Assembly: GCF_030345335.1 (NCBI RefSeq)
Contig: NZ_JAPVRC010000003.1
Span: 62,001-126,000, forward strand
DNA length: 64,000 bases
Direction: 5' to 3'
Source of the DNA: Halobacillus campisalis
GTDB taxonomy: Bacteria > Bacillota > Bacilli > Bacillales > Halobacillaceae
Shown here: positions 24,973 through 33,711 of the stretch, in pieces
Layout of the letters: each line of letters begins with the position of its first letter
Position numbering within the stretch: the stretch's first letter is position 1
Translations under genes and position numbers: made by a program
The notes under the pieces: model-generated
Told to the model about the DNA's origin: nothing
Database searches by the model: none
Seen by the model: only the letters and a program-made list of their open reading frames with translations

Positions 24973-26658
24973 TTACTCTTCTACTTTTTTCAACATCCAG
25001 AGTCTTACACTGAGTTCAAGCAAAAACATGTCGTCCGCGTTCAATAAAGAAAGTCCTGTCAATTGCTCAATATTACGCAATCTGTGGAGCAGCGATTGCC
25101 TGTGTAAATTCAAAGCCCGGGCTGTCTGGCTTACATTGCTGTTGTATTTATTATAAACAATGAACGTGTTAATCAAGTCAGTTTGTCGCTTTTGATCATA
25201 TTCTATCAATTTATGGAGAGTGTTCTTAACAATTTGTTCAATTTCTTTTTCATGGGACAAAGCAATTAATAAACGGTTCATTCTCGTGTCGCTGAAGAAA
25301 GTGCGGTCGCCTATTTCATGCTGCTGACGCCCTATATTATAAGCTGTAACTGCTTCATTATAGCTTTTATGAAATACAAATATGCCATCCTTATGCATCG
25401 ATATTCCCCAGGAAATATTAATTCCTGCTAATAATTCATTCAATCTTCGTTCCACAAGATCGAGAAATTGGTTCGTTGTTTCGACATAAGGACGGTCATC
25501 CGCTTCTAAAAAAACAATCACTTCACCATCTTCAAAAGTCGCCATCGTTCTCCTTTTTAAAACATCTCCCGCATGTGCCACTTCCTTCTGAATGTAGTAA
25601 TTACGGCTGTGCATGGAGGAAGACATAATGGCCTGCTCGGAACTTCCAATATGGTCATCTACTTTTTTCTTGAACCGAATTTCTCCAACGAGACATATAT
25701 AGGGCTTCGTCAAATCGTAGCCGAGCAGCTGAGCCTTGGACTGAAGCTGTTTATCCATTTCCATATCCGTTTTTGCAAGATCGAGAAGGAAATTATCCTT
25801 TAAACGGATTTCCGTCATTTCGATAGCATTCTCTTTGACAAAATACAAGGCACAAGCAGTCAAGGCGTGCTCCAGAATGTTGAGGTTGGACCATGTGAGT
25901 TCTGTGTCGCTTTCCGGTTTAAACAACAGGTAGCCTTGTTTTTTATAGTTCGATAAAATGGTCAGCTGATAGCAAGAATCGTTTCCAATCTTGTACTCTT
26001 CAATATAATGGTATAACGGATGATCCTTAAACGGCGTCTCCCTGGAGGTGATGAGCTCATAATCGCCTGCCGCTTCTCCATTCAGCACGTCGATCATATG
26101 GCCGTCAAAATAATAGTTTGCGCGAACTAGCTTATTATGGTCGCTGATTGCTACAGGGATCGTAGTATTTTCATAGACGATCTTCATAATTTCCTGAAGA
26201 CCCTTTCCGTTTAGGACACAATTAATAAGCTCTTGCCTTATTTCTTCTGTGCGCTGCTGTTCCACTCTTTTTCTTTTGCTGATTTCTGACAAAACGTCAT
26301 GAAGAACATCTCCGAATCTCACATCCCATGGAATCTCAAGAAGGACGAATTGGTGTTTAGACGCCAGGGTCGTAATCCGATCGGGTATTTTATAAATATG
26401 CCTTCCTGTAGCGAATGCCAGCGCTGACGCCCCTGAATCAATAACATCTTGCACATAACCCTCAAGCGCTTCCGGATCGTCACTACACCCGATTCCTGTA
26501 CTTAATACGAATTCATTTCTCCGAACAAAGTTTTCCACCGGTGTTTCGATGACTGAAATCCATTCAATTACTCTTTCTTTCAGATGCTTTTCACCGGTCA
26601 ATACTTTTGCAGGCTCCATCACAGGGATTTGCAAAACATCCTCAACATGTATTCCCAT
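24973..26658 (-). CDS. PucR-family transcriptional regulator
   Basis: 561 residues. The PucR N-terminal ligand domain (VEDVLQIPVMEPAKVLTGEKHL, FVLSTGIG, IPWDVRFGDVLHDVL) covers about 1-125. A central GGDEF-like/CdaR-type region contains WGISMHKDGIFVFHKSYNEAVTAYNIG. The C-terminal PucR helix-turn-helix is NVSQTARALNLHRQSLLHRLRNIEQLTG. PucR activators control use of purines and other nitrogen sources. The gene lies 24 nt after eutB on the same strand, so it may sense a compatible-solute breakdown product and control eutB, and possibly the doeA operon. That link is inferred. Confidence 0.85.
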   Translation of the reverse strand: MGIHVEDVLQIPVMEPAKVLTGEKHLKERVIEWISVIETPVENFVRRNEFVLSTGIGCSDDPEALEGYVQDVIDSGASALAFATGRHIYKIPDRITTLASKHQFVLLEIPWDVRFGDVLHDVLSEISKRKRVEQQRTEEIRQELINCVLNGKGLQEIMKIVYENTTIPVAISDHNKLVRANYYFDGHMIDVLNGEAAGDYELITSRETPFKDHPLYHYIEEYKIGNDSCYQLTILSNYKKQGYLLFKPESDTELTWSNLNILEHALTACALYFVKENAIEMTEIRLKDNFLLDLAKTDMEMDKQLQSKAQLLGYDLTKPYICLVGEIRFKKKVDDHIGSSEQAIMSSSMHSRNYYIQKEVAHAGDVLKRRTMATFEDGEVIVFLEADDRPYVETTNQFLDLVERRLNELLAGINISWGISMHKDGIFVFHKSYNEAVTAYNIGRQQHEIGDRTFFSDTRMNRLLIALSHEKEIEQIVKNTLHKLIEYDQKRQTDLINTFIVYNKYNSNVSQTARALNLHRQSLLHRLRNIEQLTGLSLLNADDMFLLELSVRLWMLKKVEE

Positions 26659-26682
26659 CCTACCACCCCATTACAATCTAAT

Positions 26683-27642
26683 CTAAAGCAACTGACGAAT
26701 GGTGTCATGATCGACGTTATTGCCACTAACGACGATCACTATATTTTCACCTGCCTCTTCACTTTTATGAAGCACCTTTCCTATACCAGCAGCGGCAGCC
26801 CCTTCTATGATCATTTTATGATGCTCCATCATAAAAAGGATTCCTTTTTTTATAGTTTCTTCTGAAACGAGCAAGCTTTCGTCCAAGTATTGCCCAGTCA
26901 ATTGAAACGTATGTTCATTACTTGGACCTAACCCTCCCAATAAACTGTCTGCCAGTGTATCCGACTCTTTCATGGAAACTGGAACACCTCGCTTCAAGCT
27001 TTCATGCATGACTGCTGAATTCTCCATTGAAATTCCCTGAATATGAATATCAGGCATCATCGTTTTAAGGGTGAAAGCAATTCCTGAAAGCAGTCCTCCT
27101 CCAGACAAAGGAATAATAAGCTGATCGACTTCAGGAAGCTCCCGAAGGATTTCCAGCCCGATCGTACCCTGTCCAGCTATTACTTGGATATCATCAAAAG
27201 GCTTAATGACAGTCAGCCCCTGTGATTCTTCGAGCTCATAGCAAAAGGCTTCGGCATCATCCTGATTTTCACCCACTTTTTCCACGTTTGCGCCCAGTCT
27301 CATCAACCTATTCACTTTTTCATTAGGAACCCGGTTGGATATACAAACGGTGGCTTTGATCCCCAACTGTTCAGCTACGTAAGCAACTGCTATGCCGTGG
27401 TTTCCAGTAGAAAAGGTAGCCACTCCTTTGCTTTGTTCTTCAGGTGTCAACGATAAGATTTTATTAGCTGCTCCTCGTAATTTAAAAGCACCCGTCGGCT
27501 GATAATTTTCTAATTTCAAGTAAATGTGACGGCCTGTGTGCTTTGAGAGGGGCTCAGAATACAGGAGTGGCGTTTTGGCCACTATATTCCTTATACGCTT
27601 ATTGGCTTGCCATACATCCCTTAACGACAACTTATTCTTCAA
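26683..27642 (-). CDS. eutB: Threonine dehydratase-like PLP enzyme, candidate EutB
   Basis: 319 residues of fold-type II PLP enzymes. The Schiff-base Lys is in PTGAFKLRGA (about residue 54), the substrate loop is STGNHG, and the phosphate-binding glycine loop is PLSGGGLLSG. No ACT regulatory domain is present. TLADSLLGGLGPSNEHTF and EHHKMIIEGAAAAG resemble the EutB branch that acts with EutC in hydroxyectoine use. Catabolic threonine/serine dehydratase or serine racemase is the alternative. The presence of eutC in the window and the adjacent regulator favour EutB. The TTG start has AAGGAGGGG upstream. Confidence 0.68.
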   Translation of the reverse strand: MKNKLSLRDVWQANKRIRNIVAKTPLLYSEPLSKHTGRHIYLKLENYQPTGAFKLRGAANKILSLTPEEQSKGVATFSTGNHGIAVAYVAEQLGIKATVCISNRVPNEKVNRLMRLGANVEKVGENQDDAEAFCYELEESQGLTVIKPFDDIQVIAGQGTIGLEILRELPEVDQLIIPLSGGGLLSGIAFTLKTMMPDIHIQGISMENSAVMHESLKRGVPVSMKESDTLADSLLGGLGPSNEHTFQLTGQYLDESLLVSEETIKKGILFMMEHHKMIIEGAAAAGIGKVLHKSEEAGENIVIVVSGNNVDHDTIRQLL

Positions 27643-27687
27643 AATCCCCCTCCTTTATAGATTCAGATTTTTCTGATAATATATCAT

Positions 27688-27719
27688 AAAAATAAAGATC
27701 GTACTATATGTACGACCTC
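27688..27719 (-). terminator. Terminator of the Fic module
   Basis: On the minus strand GGTCGTAC pairs with GTACGATC around ATATA, followed by TTTATTTTT, directly after the fic stop at 27724. Confidence 0.75.
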
Positions 27720-27723
27720 ATTA

Positions 27724-28317
27724 TTATTTTTCACGCAGTGATCGATGAATGACATCTTGTAAATGCTCACAACTATGAACAGATTCAATACTTGCAGCTA
27801 AAACCTCTTCATTCGGAACAGCTGCCCAGTCCAACACATACTCTGCTTCCAGGGCGATACACCTGATAAATTCCCTTAGACTGCGTCCGTTACCTTCCCG
27901 AAAAGGGTGAAGCACATTAATTTCAGCCATATAATACGACAGACGTTCCGCTAATTCAGCCTTACTCATATGGTCCCAGTTCTCCGATAAAAGCTTTGCG
28001 AATAATTCGCCAGCCGCGTGGCGGATAAATTGGGATTGAGCGAACGTAAATCCATCTTTTGTGATATTTTCCGTTCTTATTTCTCCAGCGAACGGATATA
28101 AATCTTTAAAAATGGATTCATGAATCTTTTGCAGATGCCTCAAATCAAAATCTCCACTGACGGGGTGCTCCTGAAGCTCTGATAACCGCTGCGTTGCCAA
28201 AATCGTTTCCATCGTTTGAAGCTGACGATCATTCCTAATATCATAATGGTTGATAAGAATGGATGTTCCAGCATAACAATAGCGGGAGGATCCGCTGCCA
28301 TACCTGGATCTAGGCAT
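27724..28317 (-). CDS. fic: Fic/DOC family AMP-transferase toxin
   Basis: 197 residues. The Fic core motif is intact, HPFREGNGRSLREFI with the catalytic His near residue 137. The flap region GEIRTENITKDGFTFAQ is also present. Class I Fic toxins adenylylate type II topoisomerases unless bound by a small antitoxin. No inhibitory helix is evident in the protein itself, which fits class I. The ATG overlaps the antitoxin gene by 8 bp, giving the usual antitoxin-toxin order. It has its own terminator. Confidence 0.88.
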   Translation of the reverse strand: MPRSRYGSGSSRYCYAGTSILINHYDIRNDRQLQTMETILATQRLSELQEHPVSGDFDLRHLQKIHESIFKDLYPFAGEIRTENITKDGFTFAQSQFIRHAAGELFAKLLSENWDHMSKAELAERLSYYMAEINVLHPFREGNGRSLREFIRCIALEAEYVLDWAAVPNEEVLAASIESVHSCEHLQDVIHRSLREK

Positions 28318-28489
28318 GGCGAGCCAATTCCAAAGCCCGCTTCAAAAATTCTTTATGTGTAATAGAGCCTGTCAAACGTTTCATGACGAGGCTTTCTTCC
28401 CGTTTACTCAAATTCATTCCTTCGATAGCCATGGAAGCTTTTGCAGATTCCATCATGCTCTCTGCCTGCTCATCCGTACGAACGCTCAT
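28310..28489 (-). CDS. Fic antitoxin, VbhA-like (59 aa)
   Basis: A short gene directly upstream of fic. The ATG at 28489 has GGAGGG 8 nt upstream, and the stop TAG is at 28310-28312. The helical protein contains SMAIEG (residues 19-24), which fits the inhibitory motif (S/T)xxxE(G/N) whose Glu blocks ATP positioning in the Fic site. A second part (LVMKRLTGSITHKEFLKRALELA) matches the VbhA-type antitoxin layout. Together with the toxin it forms a class I Fic toxin-antitoxin module. Confidence 0.85.
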   Translation of the reverse strand: MSVRTDEQAESMMESAKASMAIEGMNLSKREESLVMKRLTGSITHKEFLKRALELARHA

Positions 28490-28587
28490 CTAAACAACCC
28501 TCCGACCGAATTGATCTATTATTATTATACTACAAAACGGTGTACAAATACAGAGATATAGTTCGACAAAACGCTACATAACAGCAT

Positions 28588-29433
28588 TTATGAGGTTTTT
28601 TTCTTGCGATTTGTTTTCTTGGCAGCCGTTTTTCGTTTTGGGGCAATTTTTTTCGACTCTTTCGTGCTTTCAAGGGATTTTTCTAAAGCTTCCATCAGAT
28701 TGGTCACATTTTCAGGTGTGGTTTCCTGTTTCGCAGTCGTCACTTCTTCATTGTTTCGTTTCGCTTCAATCAATTCCATTAGAGCTGTACGATATTCATC
28801 GGTATATTTTTCAGGTTCAAATTCGGCCGTCAGCTGATCGATCAAAGTAATAGCTGTGCTCACCTCTTTTTTACTCAGGTCCGTCGTTTGCTCTGGCACA
28901 TTCGGGACATCTGCCACATTACGAACCTCATCCGGAAAGTGAATCGTCTCCATAATAAGCGTGTTTTCATACACCCTGACAATGGCGAGCTGCTCTTTAG
29001 AACGAATGATGATCTTAGCAATTCCGATCTTCCCTGTATCGCTTAAAGCCTGGCGAAGAAGCCCATAAGCTTTTGTGCCTCCTTCATTAGGCGACATAAA
29101 GTAACTGCGGTCGAAGTATATCGGATCGATCTCTTCTAATTTGACAAAATCCAATATTTCAACCGACTTATCCTCCTGTTCTTTCTTTAAGTTCTCCAAA
29201 TCTTCCGCATCAAGAACGACAAATTTATTTTTTGCGTACTCATAAGCTTTTACAATGTCTTCGTTCGATATTTCTTTATCACAAACGGGACACCTTTTCT
29301 TATACTCAATCGGAGATTTGCATTCTTCGTGCAGCTGTCTCAGCTTGATATCCTTATTTTCAGTGGCTGCATGGAGCTTGATCGGAATATTCACAAGTCC
29401 AAAGCTTATCGTTCCTTTCCACATCGTATGCAT
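28588..29433 (-). CDS. ku: Ku homodimer, non-homologous end joining
   Basis: 281 residues from the ATG at 29433 (AAGGAG 9 nt upstream); the frame opens at 29472. The Ku core begins MWKGTISFGLVNIPIKLHAATE and includes LRQLHEECKSPIEYKKRCPVCDKEI and YVMSP-like YFMSPNEGGTKAYGLLRQAL. A Lys-rich C-terminal tail (KKIAPKRKTAAKKTNRKKKTS) probably contacts DNA. It binds DNA ends and recruits LigD, encoded divergently 101 bp away. In B. subtilis the pair (YkoV/YkoU) protects spores. Confidence 0.94.
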   Translation of the reverse strand: MHTMWKGTISFGLVNIPIKLHAATENKDIKLRQLHEECKSPIEYKKRCPVCDKEISNEDIVKAYEYAKNKFVVLDAEDLENLKKEQEDKSVEILDFVKLEEIDPIYFDRSYFMSPNEGGTKAYGLLRQALSDTGKIGIAKIIIRSKEQLAIVRVYENTLIMETIHFPDEVRNVADVPNVPEQTTDLSKKEVSTAITLIDQLTAEFEPEKYTDEYRTALMELIEAKRNNEEVTTAKQETTPENVTNLMEALEKSLESTKESKKIAPKRKTAAKKTNRKKKTS

Positions 29434-29534
29434 CGATCCACACTCCTTTTTATTTAGCATGTACTCGAACATTAAATTTATGATTAAATCCCTGCGTATC
29501 GCTTAAACTATGAGGAGAAAAGCAGGTGAAATGA

Positions 29535-31301
29535 ATGGACAAGCCAATGCTTCCGACTTTGTCCTCTTCCCTCATTGAGGGGGAAGAATGGATGTACGAG
29601 GTGAAATATGACGGTTTCAGAGCGTTCCTTAGCTGGACAACAGGTGGAGTGGAGTTGAGGAGTAGAAATGGAACAGATTTATCTCGGCAATTCCCTGAAA
29701 TAATAAACGCTTTAGATAACTGTACGTTAAATGAAGAACCTATCCTCTTGGATGGGGAAATTGTTATTTTAAATAATGCCTATCAAGCAAACTTCCCCCT
29801 TTTGCAAACAAGAGGGCGTATGAAGAAACTTGAAAAAATCAAGCAACTTTCTTCCCGTCGTCCCGCTGTATTTATGGCCTTTGACATGCTGAAACGGGAC
29901 AGTGACTTAACATCCCAGCCATATTTGGACAGGAAAAGACACCTTAAAGAGTTCATTGAACAGCTGAGCACACCTGCTCTGAACTATGTAGAGTCATTTA
30001 AGGATAAGGAATCGGTCCAAAGGCTAGTCTTTGACCATTTAGGTGAAGGTATAATAGCCAAGAGGGTAGACAGCTCTTATGCGTATAATAAAAGAACGAG
30101 GTCGTGGCTGAAAATAAAAGAGTGGCGGACGGTATCCGGCTTCCTCACTCAATACAATCCAGAAAATGATTACTATGAGGCAGAAATTTATGACGGAGAA
30201 GAAAGAATCGTACTCGGACGTTTTAAAAACGGGCTGAGTGATGAAGAATCCAAAACTTTACGCACTTTTTTTAGAGAAAAAGGAAATGGATGGAGATTAC
30301 AGCCAAGCATTTGTGCGGATATCAATTGTTTAGAAGCCTCCAGGGGAGAGTTAAGAGAACCTCAGTTCAATAAATTCCGCTTTGACCTCAACCCAAACGA
30401 GTGCACGGCAGATAAGCTGAAATGGGACTTATCTCTCTTCCCTCAAGATGTCGAATACACCCATACCGACAAACAATTATGGCCTAACGGTATAACCAAG
30501 AAGGATTACCTCATTTATTTACGTCATGCGGCTGCTTATATGCTTCCATATTTTAAAGATAAGCACGTGACGGTGATACGCTACCCTGATGGAATTAAGC
30601 AACAATCTTTTTTTCAAAAGAATGCGTCGGATTATGCACCAGATCATGTGAAAGGGCAGCCGACGAGCGAAGGTGAAATGCGTCTGAGAGCCGAACAGCT
30701 GTCTTCCCTATTATGGCTCGGCAATCAGGGGGCCCTTGAATTTCATCTTCCTTTCCAAAAGACTTTATCCGATCATCCTGACGAAATCATTTTAGATTTA
30801 GATCCTCCAGAGAGAGAAAGTTTTGATTCAGCAATTTTAGCCGCCGGATTGTTAAAACATCTGTTGGACGAGCTAGGAGTCTACAGTTTTGTAAAAACAT
30901 CAGGAAACAAAGGGCTGCAAATTCACCTTCCTATCGATGAAGGCAGTATGACCTATAAAGAGACCCGAAGATTCACTGAACAGTTGGCTTTGCTTCTCGT
31001 TAAAGAAAAGCCCGACCTCTTCACCATTGAACGTTTGAAGAAAAATCGCGGAGGACGTCTCTATATTGACTACGTACAGCATGCAGAGGGAAAAACGATC
31101 ATTGCTCCTTATTCTGCACGGGCTACGAAAGAAGCAAGTGTAGCTGCTCCGCTATTTTGGCACGAATTAGATGCGCCCCTGACGCCTTCCATGTTTACCG
31201 TTAGAAACGTTATGGAACGGATCCATAAGCTTGGATGCCCTTTTCAGCATTTTCACGACGTAAGAAAGTATCAGCCGATCACTACGATTAAAAAACTATA
31301 G
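29535..31301 (+). CDS. ligD: ATP-dependent DNA ligase LigD with polymerase domain
   Basis: 588 residues. The N-terminal ligase domain has the adenylated Lys in EVKYDGFRAF (K24), with later motifs LLDGEIVIL, EGIIAKR and SWLKIKEWR. The C-terminal archaeo-eukaryotic primase-type polymerase domain (from about 310) has KQLWPNGITKKDYLIY, the metal-binding DLDPPE, and TSGNKGLQIHLP. No nuclease domain is present, as in the B. subtilis enzyme. It seals ends held by Ku. AGGTGA lies 5 nt before the ATG. It is divergent from ku. Confidence 0.94.
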   Translation: MDKPMLPTLSSSLIEGEEWMYEVKYDGFRAFLSWTTGGVELRSRNGTDLSRQFPEIINALDNCTLNEEPILLDGEIVILNNAYQANFPLLQTRGRMKKLEKIKQLSSRRPAVFMAFDMLKRDSDLTSQPYLDRKRHLKEFIEQLSTPALNYVESFKDKESVQRLVFDHLGEGIIAKRVDSSYAYNKRTRSWLKIKEWRTVSGFLTQYNPENDYYEAEIYDGEERIVLGRFKNGLSDEESKTLRTFFREKGNGWRLQPSICADINCLEASRGELREPQFNKFRFDLNPNECTADKLKWDLSLFPQDVEYTHTDKQLWPNGITKKDYLIYLRHAAAYMLPYFKDKHVTVIRYPDGIKQQSFFQKNASDYAPDHVKGQPTSEGEMRLRAEQLSSLLWLGNQGALEFHLPFQKTLSDHPDEIILDLDPPERESFDSAILAAGLLKHLLDELGVYSFVKTSGNKGLQIHLPIDEGSMTYKETRRFTEQLALLLVKEKPDLFTIERLKKNRGGRLYIDYVQHAEGKTIIAPYSARATKEASVAAPLFWHELDAPLTPSMFTVRNVMERIHKLGCPFQHFHDVRKYQPITTIKKL

Positions 31302-31343
31302 AAACGAAGGGCTCTACTATATATAGTAGAGCCCTTCGTTTCT
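31300..31343. terminator. Bidirectional terminator between ligD and the acyl-CoA synthetase gene
   Basis: AGAAACGAAGGGCTCTACTA pairs over 20 bp with the sequence at 31324-31343. A very stable stem between convergent genes. Confidence 0.9.
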
Positions 31344-31350
31344 ATTTACG

Positions 31351-32901
31351 TTAGATATGCCGTTCAAATTGTTCTCTCAGTTTAAACTTTTGTAATTTAC
31401 CGCTGGCATTTCTCGGCAGTTCATCAACAAATTCGTATCGCCTTGGCCGTTTATATCGTGCAAGACTGCTGCTCGATATACAATACTCTTCAAGCTCGTC
31501 AGCTGTCACAGCTTCTTTAGAAACAATATAGGCAACCACTCTTTCGCCCCACATTTCATCCGGCTCTCCGATCACGGCAGCATCTACCACAGAAGGATGG
31601 GCGAACAAAGCATCCTCCACTTCCCTGGAATAGATATTCTCTCCTCCCGAAATGATCATATCTTTAACTCGATCGCTCACCCATAGATACCCATCATCAT
31701 CAAAGGTTCCTATATCACCAGAGTGATACCATCCTTTATACATCACTTCCTCTGTGGCTTCAGGCCGGTTATAATACCCCTTCATTGTGCTTGGGCCCCG
31801 CACCACGATCTCCCCTAATTCACCAGGAGCACAAACGTCATCGGGATCAGAAGGTCCGTTTTCCTGTGTTCTGACAACCCGCACCTCATGGTTGATCAAC
31901 GCTCTTCCTGCAGACCCCGCTTTGGATATTTGTTCATCCTCAAAGAGTGCTGTAATAGCAGGACCCATTTCAGTCATTCCATAAGCCTGCAGCAACTGAA
32001 CGCCAAGCGCTTCATGTAATCGGGTGGTTAACGCAGGAGCCATAGGAGCCCCGCCATAAAGTCCTTGCCTTAACGTTGAAAAGTCTTCTTGAGAAAAGTC
32101 TTCCTGCAGCACCATGTTCCACATCGTCGGAGCAGCAAATAAAGTAGAGATTTGTTCTTCACGTACCGTTTCAATCATTGCAGGGGCGTCAAAATGATGA
32201 AGAATGACATTAGCTGCTCCAACCATCACTCTAGGGAAGAATGTACAATGGAGCTCAGCACAATGAAACATAGGAGCAACCGTTAAGCCGCGATCTTGCG
32301 GTGTCAACCTCAAGGTAGCCGTTAACACAAGAGCTTGATCCACCATATCACGATGTGTATGAAGGACACCTTTAGGGGTGCCGGTTGTACCCGAAGTGTA
32401 CATGATAGCATAAAGATCATCCTCTTCTATCAAACAGTCAGGACGCGACGTATCTGATCCTTCGATCATTTGATAGTAGTACCTTGCATAAGACAAATCA
32501 GGTTCATCAATCGACCAAAAATCGATATGAGGAGATTCTGATGCTACCCCTTCTAAGGAACCTGCCGTAGCTTTTTCGAAGATAACTACTTTAGGACTGG
32601 CATCTTTAATAATAAAATCTATTTCTTGAGACGTCAGGCGAAAATTGATCGGATTAAATACGGCACCGATTTTCATACATGCAAATAAAGTCGTAGCGAA
32701 TTCAGCGGTGTTAAAAAGTACTGTAGAGACACGGTCGCCTTTATCCACCCCTTCAGCAAGAAGAGTGCTGGCCATTCTATTTACTTCGTCATTCCACTCC
32801 CGGTATGTCCACCTTGTACCCAAACGTAAATCCACAAGACCTTCTTTATTTGGATACTTTGCTACTGTCTGCTCGAACATGCTCTTCAACGTTGGACCCA
32901 C
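31351..32901 (-). CDS. Acyl-CoA synthetase (AMP-forming)
   Basis: 516 residues of the ANL family: P-loop MYTSGTTGTPKGVLHTH, core QAYGMTEMGP, WYHSGDIG, the hinge VSDRVKDMIISGGENIYSREVE, and the catalytic Lys in LPRNASGKLQKFKLR. It activates a fatty or related carboxylic acid with ATP and CoA. It is the last gene of an operon with acyl-CoA dehydrogenase, thiolase and a short-chain dehydrogenase, consistent with beta-oxidation. The GTG start has GGGAG upstream. Chain-length preference cannot be read from sequence. Confidence 0.88.
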   Translation of the reverse strand: MGPTLKSMFEQTVAKYPNKEGLVDLRLGTRWTYREWNDEVNRMASTLLAEGVDKGDRVSTVLFNTAEFATTLFACMKIGAVFNPINFRLTSQEIDFIIKDASPKVVIFEKATAGSLEGVASESPHIDFWSIDEPDLSYARYYYQMIEGSDTSRPDCLIEEDDLYAIMYTSGTTGTPKGVLHTHRDMVDQALVLTATLRLTPQDRGLTVAPMFHCAELHCTFFPRVMVGAANVILHHFDAPAMIETVREEQISTLFAAPTMWNMVLQEDFSQEDFSTLRQGLYGGAPMAPALTTRLHEALGVQLLQAYGMTEMGPAITALFEDEQISKAGSAGRALINHEVRVVRTQENGPSDPDDVCAPGELGEIVVRGPSTMKGYYNRPEATEEVMYKGWYHSGDIGTFDDDGYLWVSDRVKDMIISGGENIYSREVEDALFAHPSVVDAAVIGEPDEMWGERVVAYIVSKEAVTADELEEYCISSSSLARYKRPRRYEFVDELPRNASGKLQKFKLREQFERHI

Positions 32902-32939
32902 CCTGATCCACTCCCTTTTTTTATTTTGTCGTCCTGCCC

Positions 32940-33707
32940 CTACCTTGGCTGTAACCTTATGGCTCCGTCGAGTCGAACCACCTCCCCGTTCATCATGGAA
33001 TTTTCAACGATACTTAAAACTAACCTTGCATATTCATCCGGTTTTCCAAGACGCTTCGGAAATGGTGTCATCTGACCGAGTGCCTCTTTTGCAGAATCAG
33101 GAAGAACTTCGAACATCGGAGTTTCAAATAGCCCTGGTGCAATCGTCATCACTCTAATGCCGTAACGCGCAAGCTCCCGCGAAATAGGAAGAGTCATCCC
33201 AGCAACGCCTCCTTTAGAAGCACTGTAAGCAGCCTGTCCGATCTGACCTTCAAAAGCCGCAATGGATGCCGTATTAATAATGATGCCTCGTTCGCCTTCT
33301 TCGTTAGGAACATTTTCCTGCATCTGTTCAGTGACCAAACGAATCATGTTGAAGGTGCCGATTAGATTCACTTCAATCACCTTTTGAAAAGAACCCAGTT
33401 TATGGGCGCCTTCTTTTCCTGAAACCTTCTCTGCAATCACAATTCCCGCACAATTAACAAGACTGTTAACGGATCCAAATTGTTGGACTGATAAACTGAT
33501 CATCTTCTTTACTTGTTCTTCTGACGTCACATCAACTCCACAGAAAACAGCAGAAGATCCCAATTCACCTTCTAGAGCTTGTCCTTTCTCAATATTTTGA
33601 TCTGCAATGATCGCTCTTCCCCCGTGGGCAACAATCCTTCTCACAGTTGCTTCTCCTAAACCTGAAGCTCCCCCTGTCACTACAGCGGTCAGCTCATTCA
33701 CTTGCAT
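32940..33707 (-). CDS. Short-chain dehydrogenase, 3-hydroxyacyl-CoA dehydrogenase type
   Basis: 255 residues, classical SDR: cofactor loop [16 protein letters not shown], catalytic Ser in INTASIA and Tyr-Lys in AAYSASKGG. The segment [22 protein letters not shown] and the long insert [13 protein letters not shown] resemble the HSD10-type 3-hydroxyacyl-CoA dehydrogenases. In this operon it would supply the third step of beta-oxidation. Start is ATG at 33707; an in-frame GTG at 33701 is better spaced from AAGGAG. It begins 4 nt after the thiolase stop. Confidence 0.85.
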   Translation of the reverse strand: MQVNELTAVVTGGASGLGEATVRRIVAHGGRAIIADQNIEKGQALEGELGSSAVFCGVDVTSEEQVKKMISLSVQQFGSVNSLVNCAGIVIAEKVSGKEGAHKLGSFQKVIEVNLIGTFNMIRLVTEQMQENVPNEEGERGIIINTASIAAFEGQIGQAAYSASKGGVAGMTLPISRELARYGIRVMTIAPGLFETPMFEVLPDSAKEALGQMTPFPKRLGKPDEYARLVLSIVENSMMNGEVVRLDGAIRLQPR

Positions 33708-33711
33708 CTCC

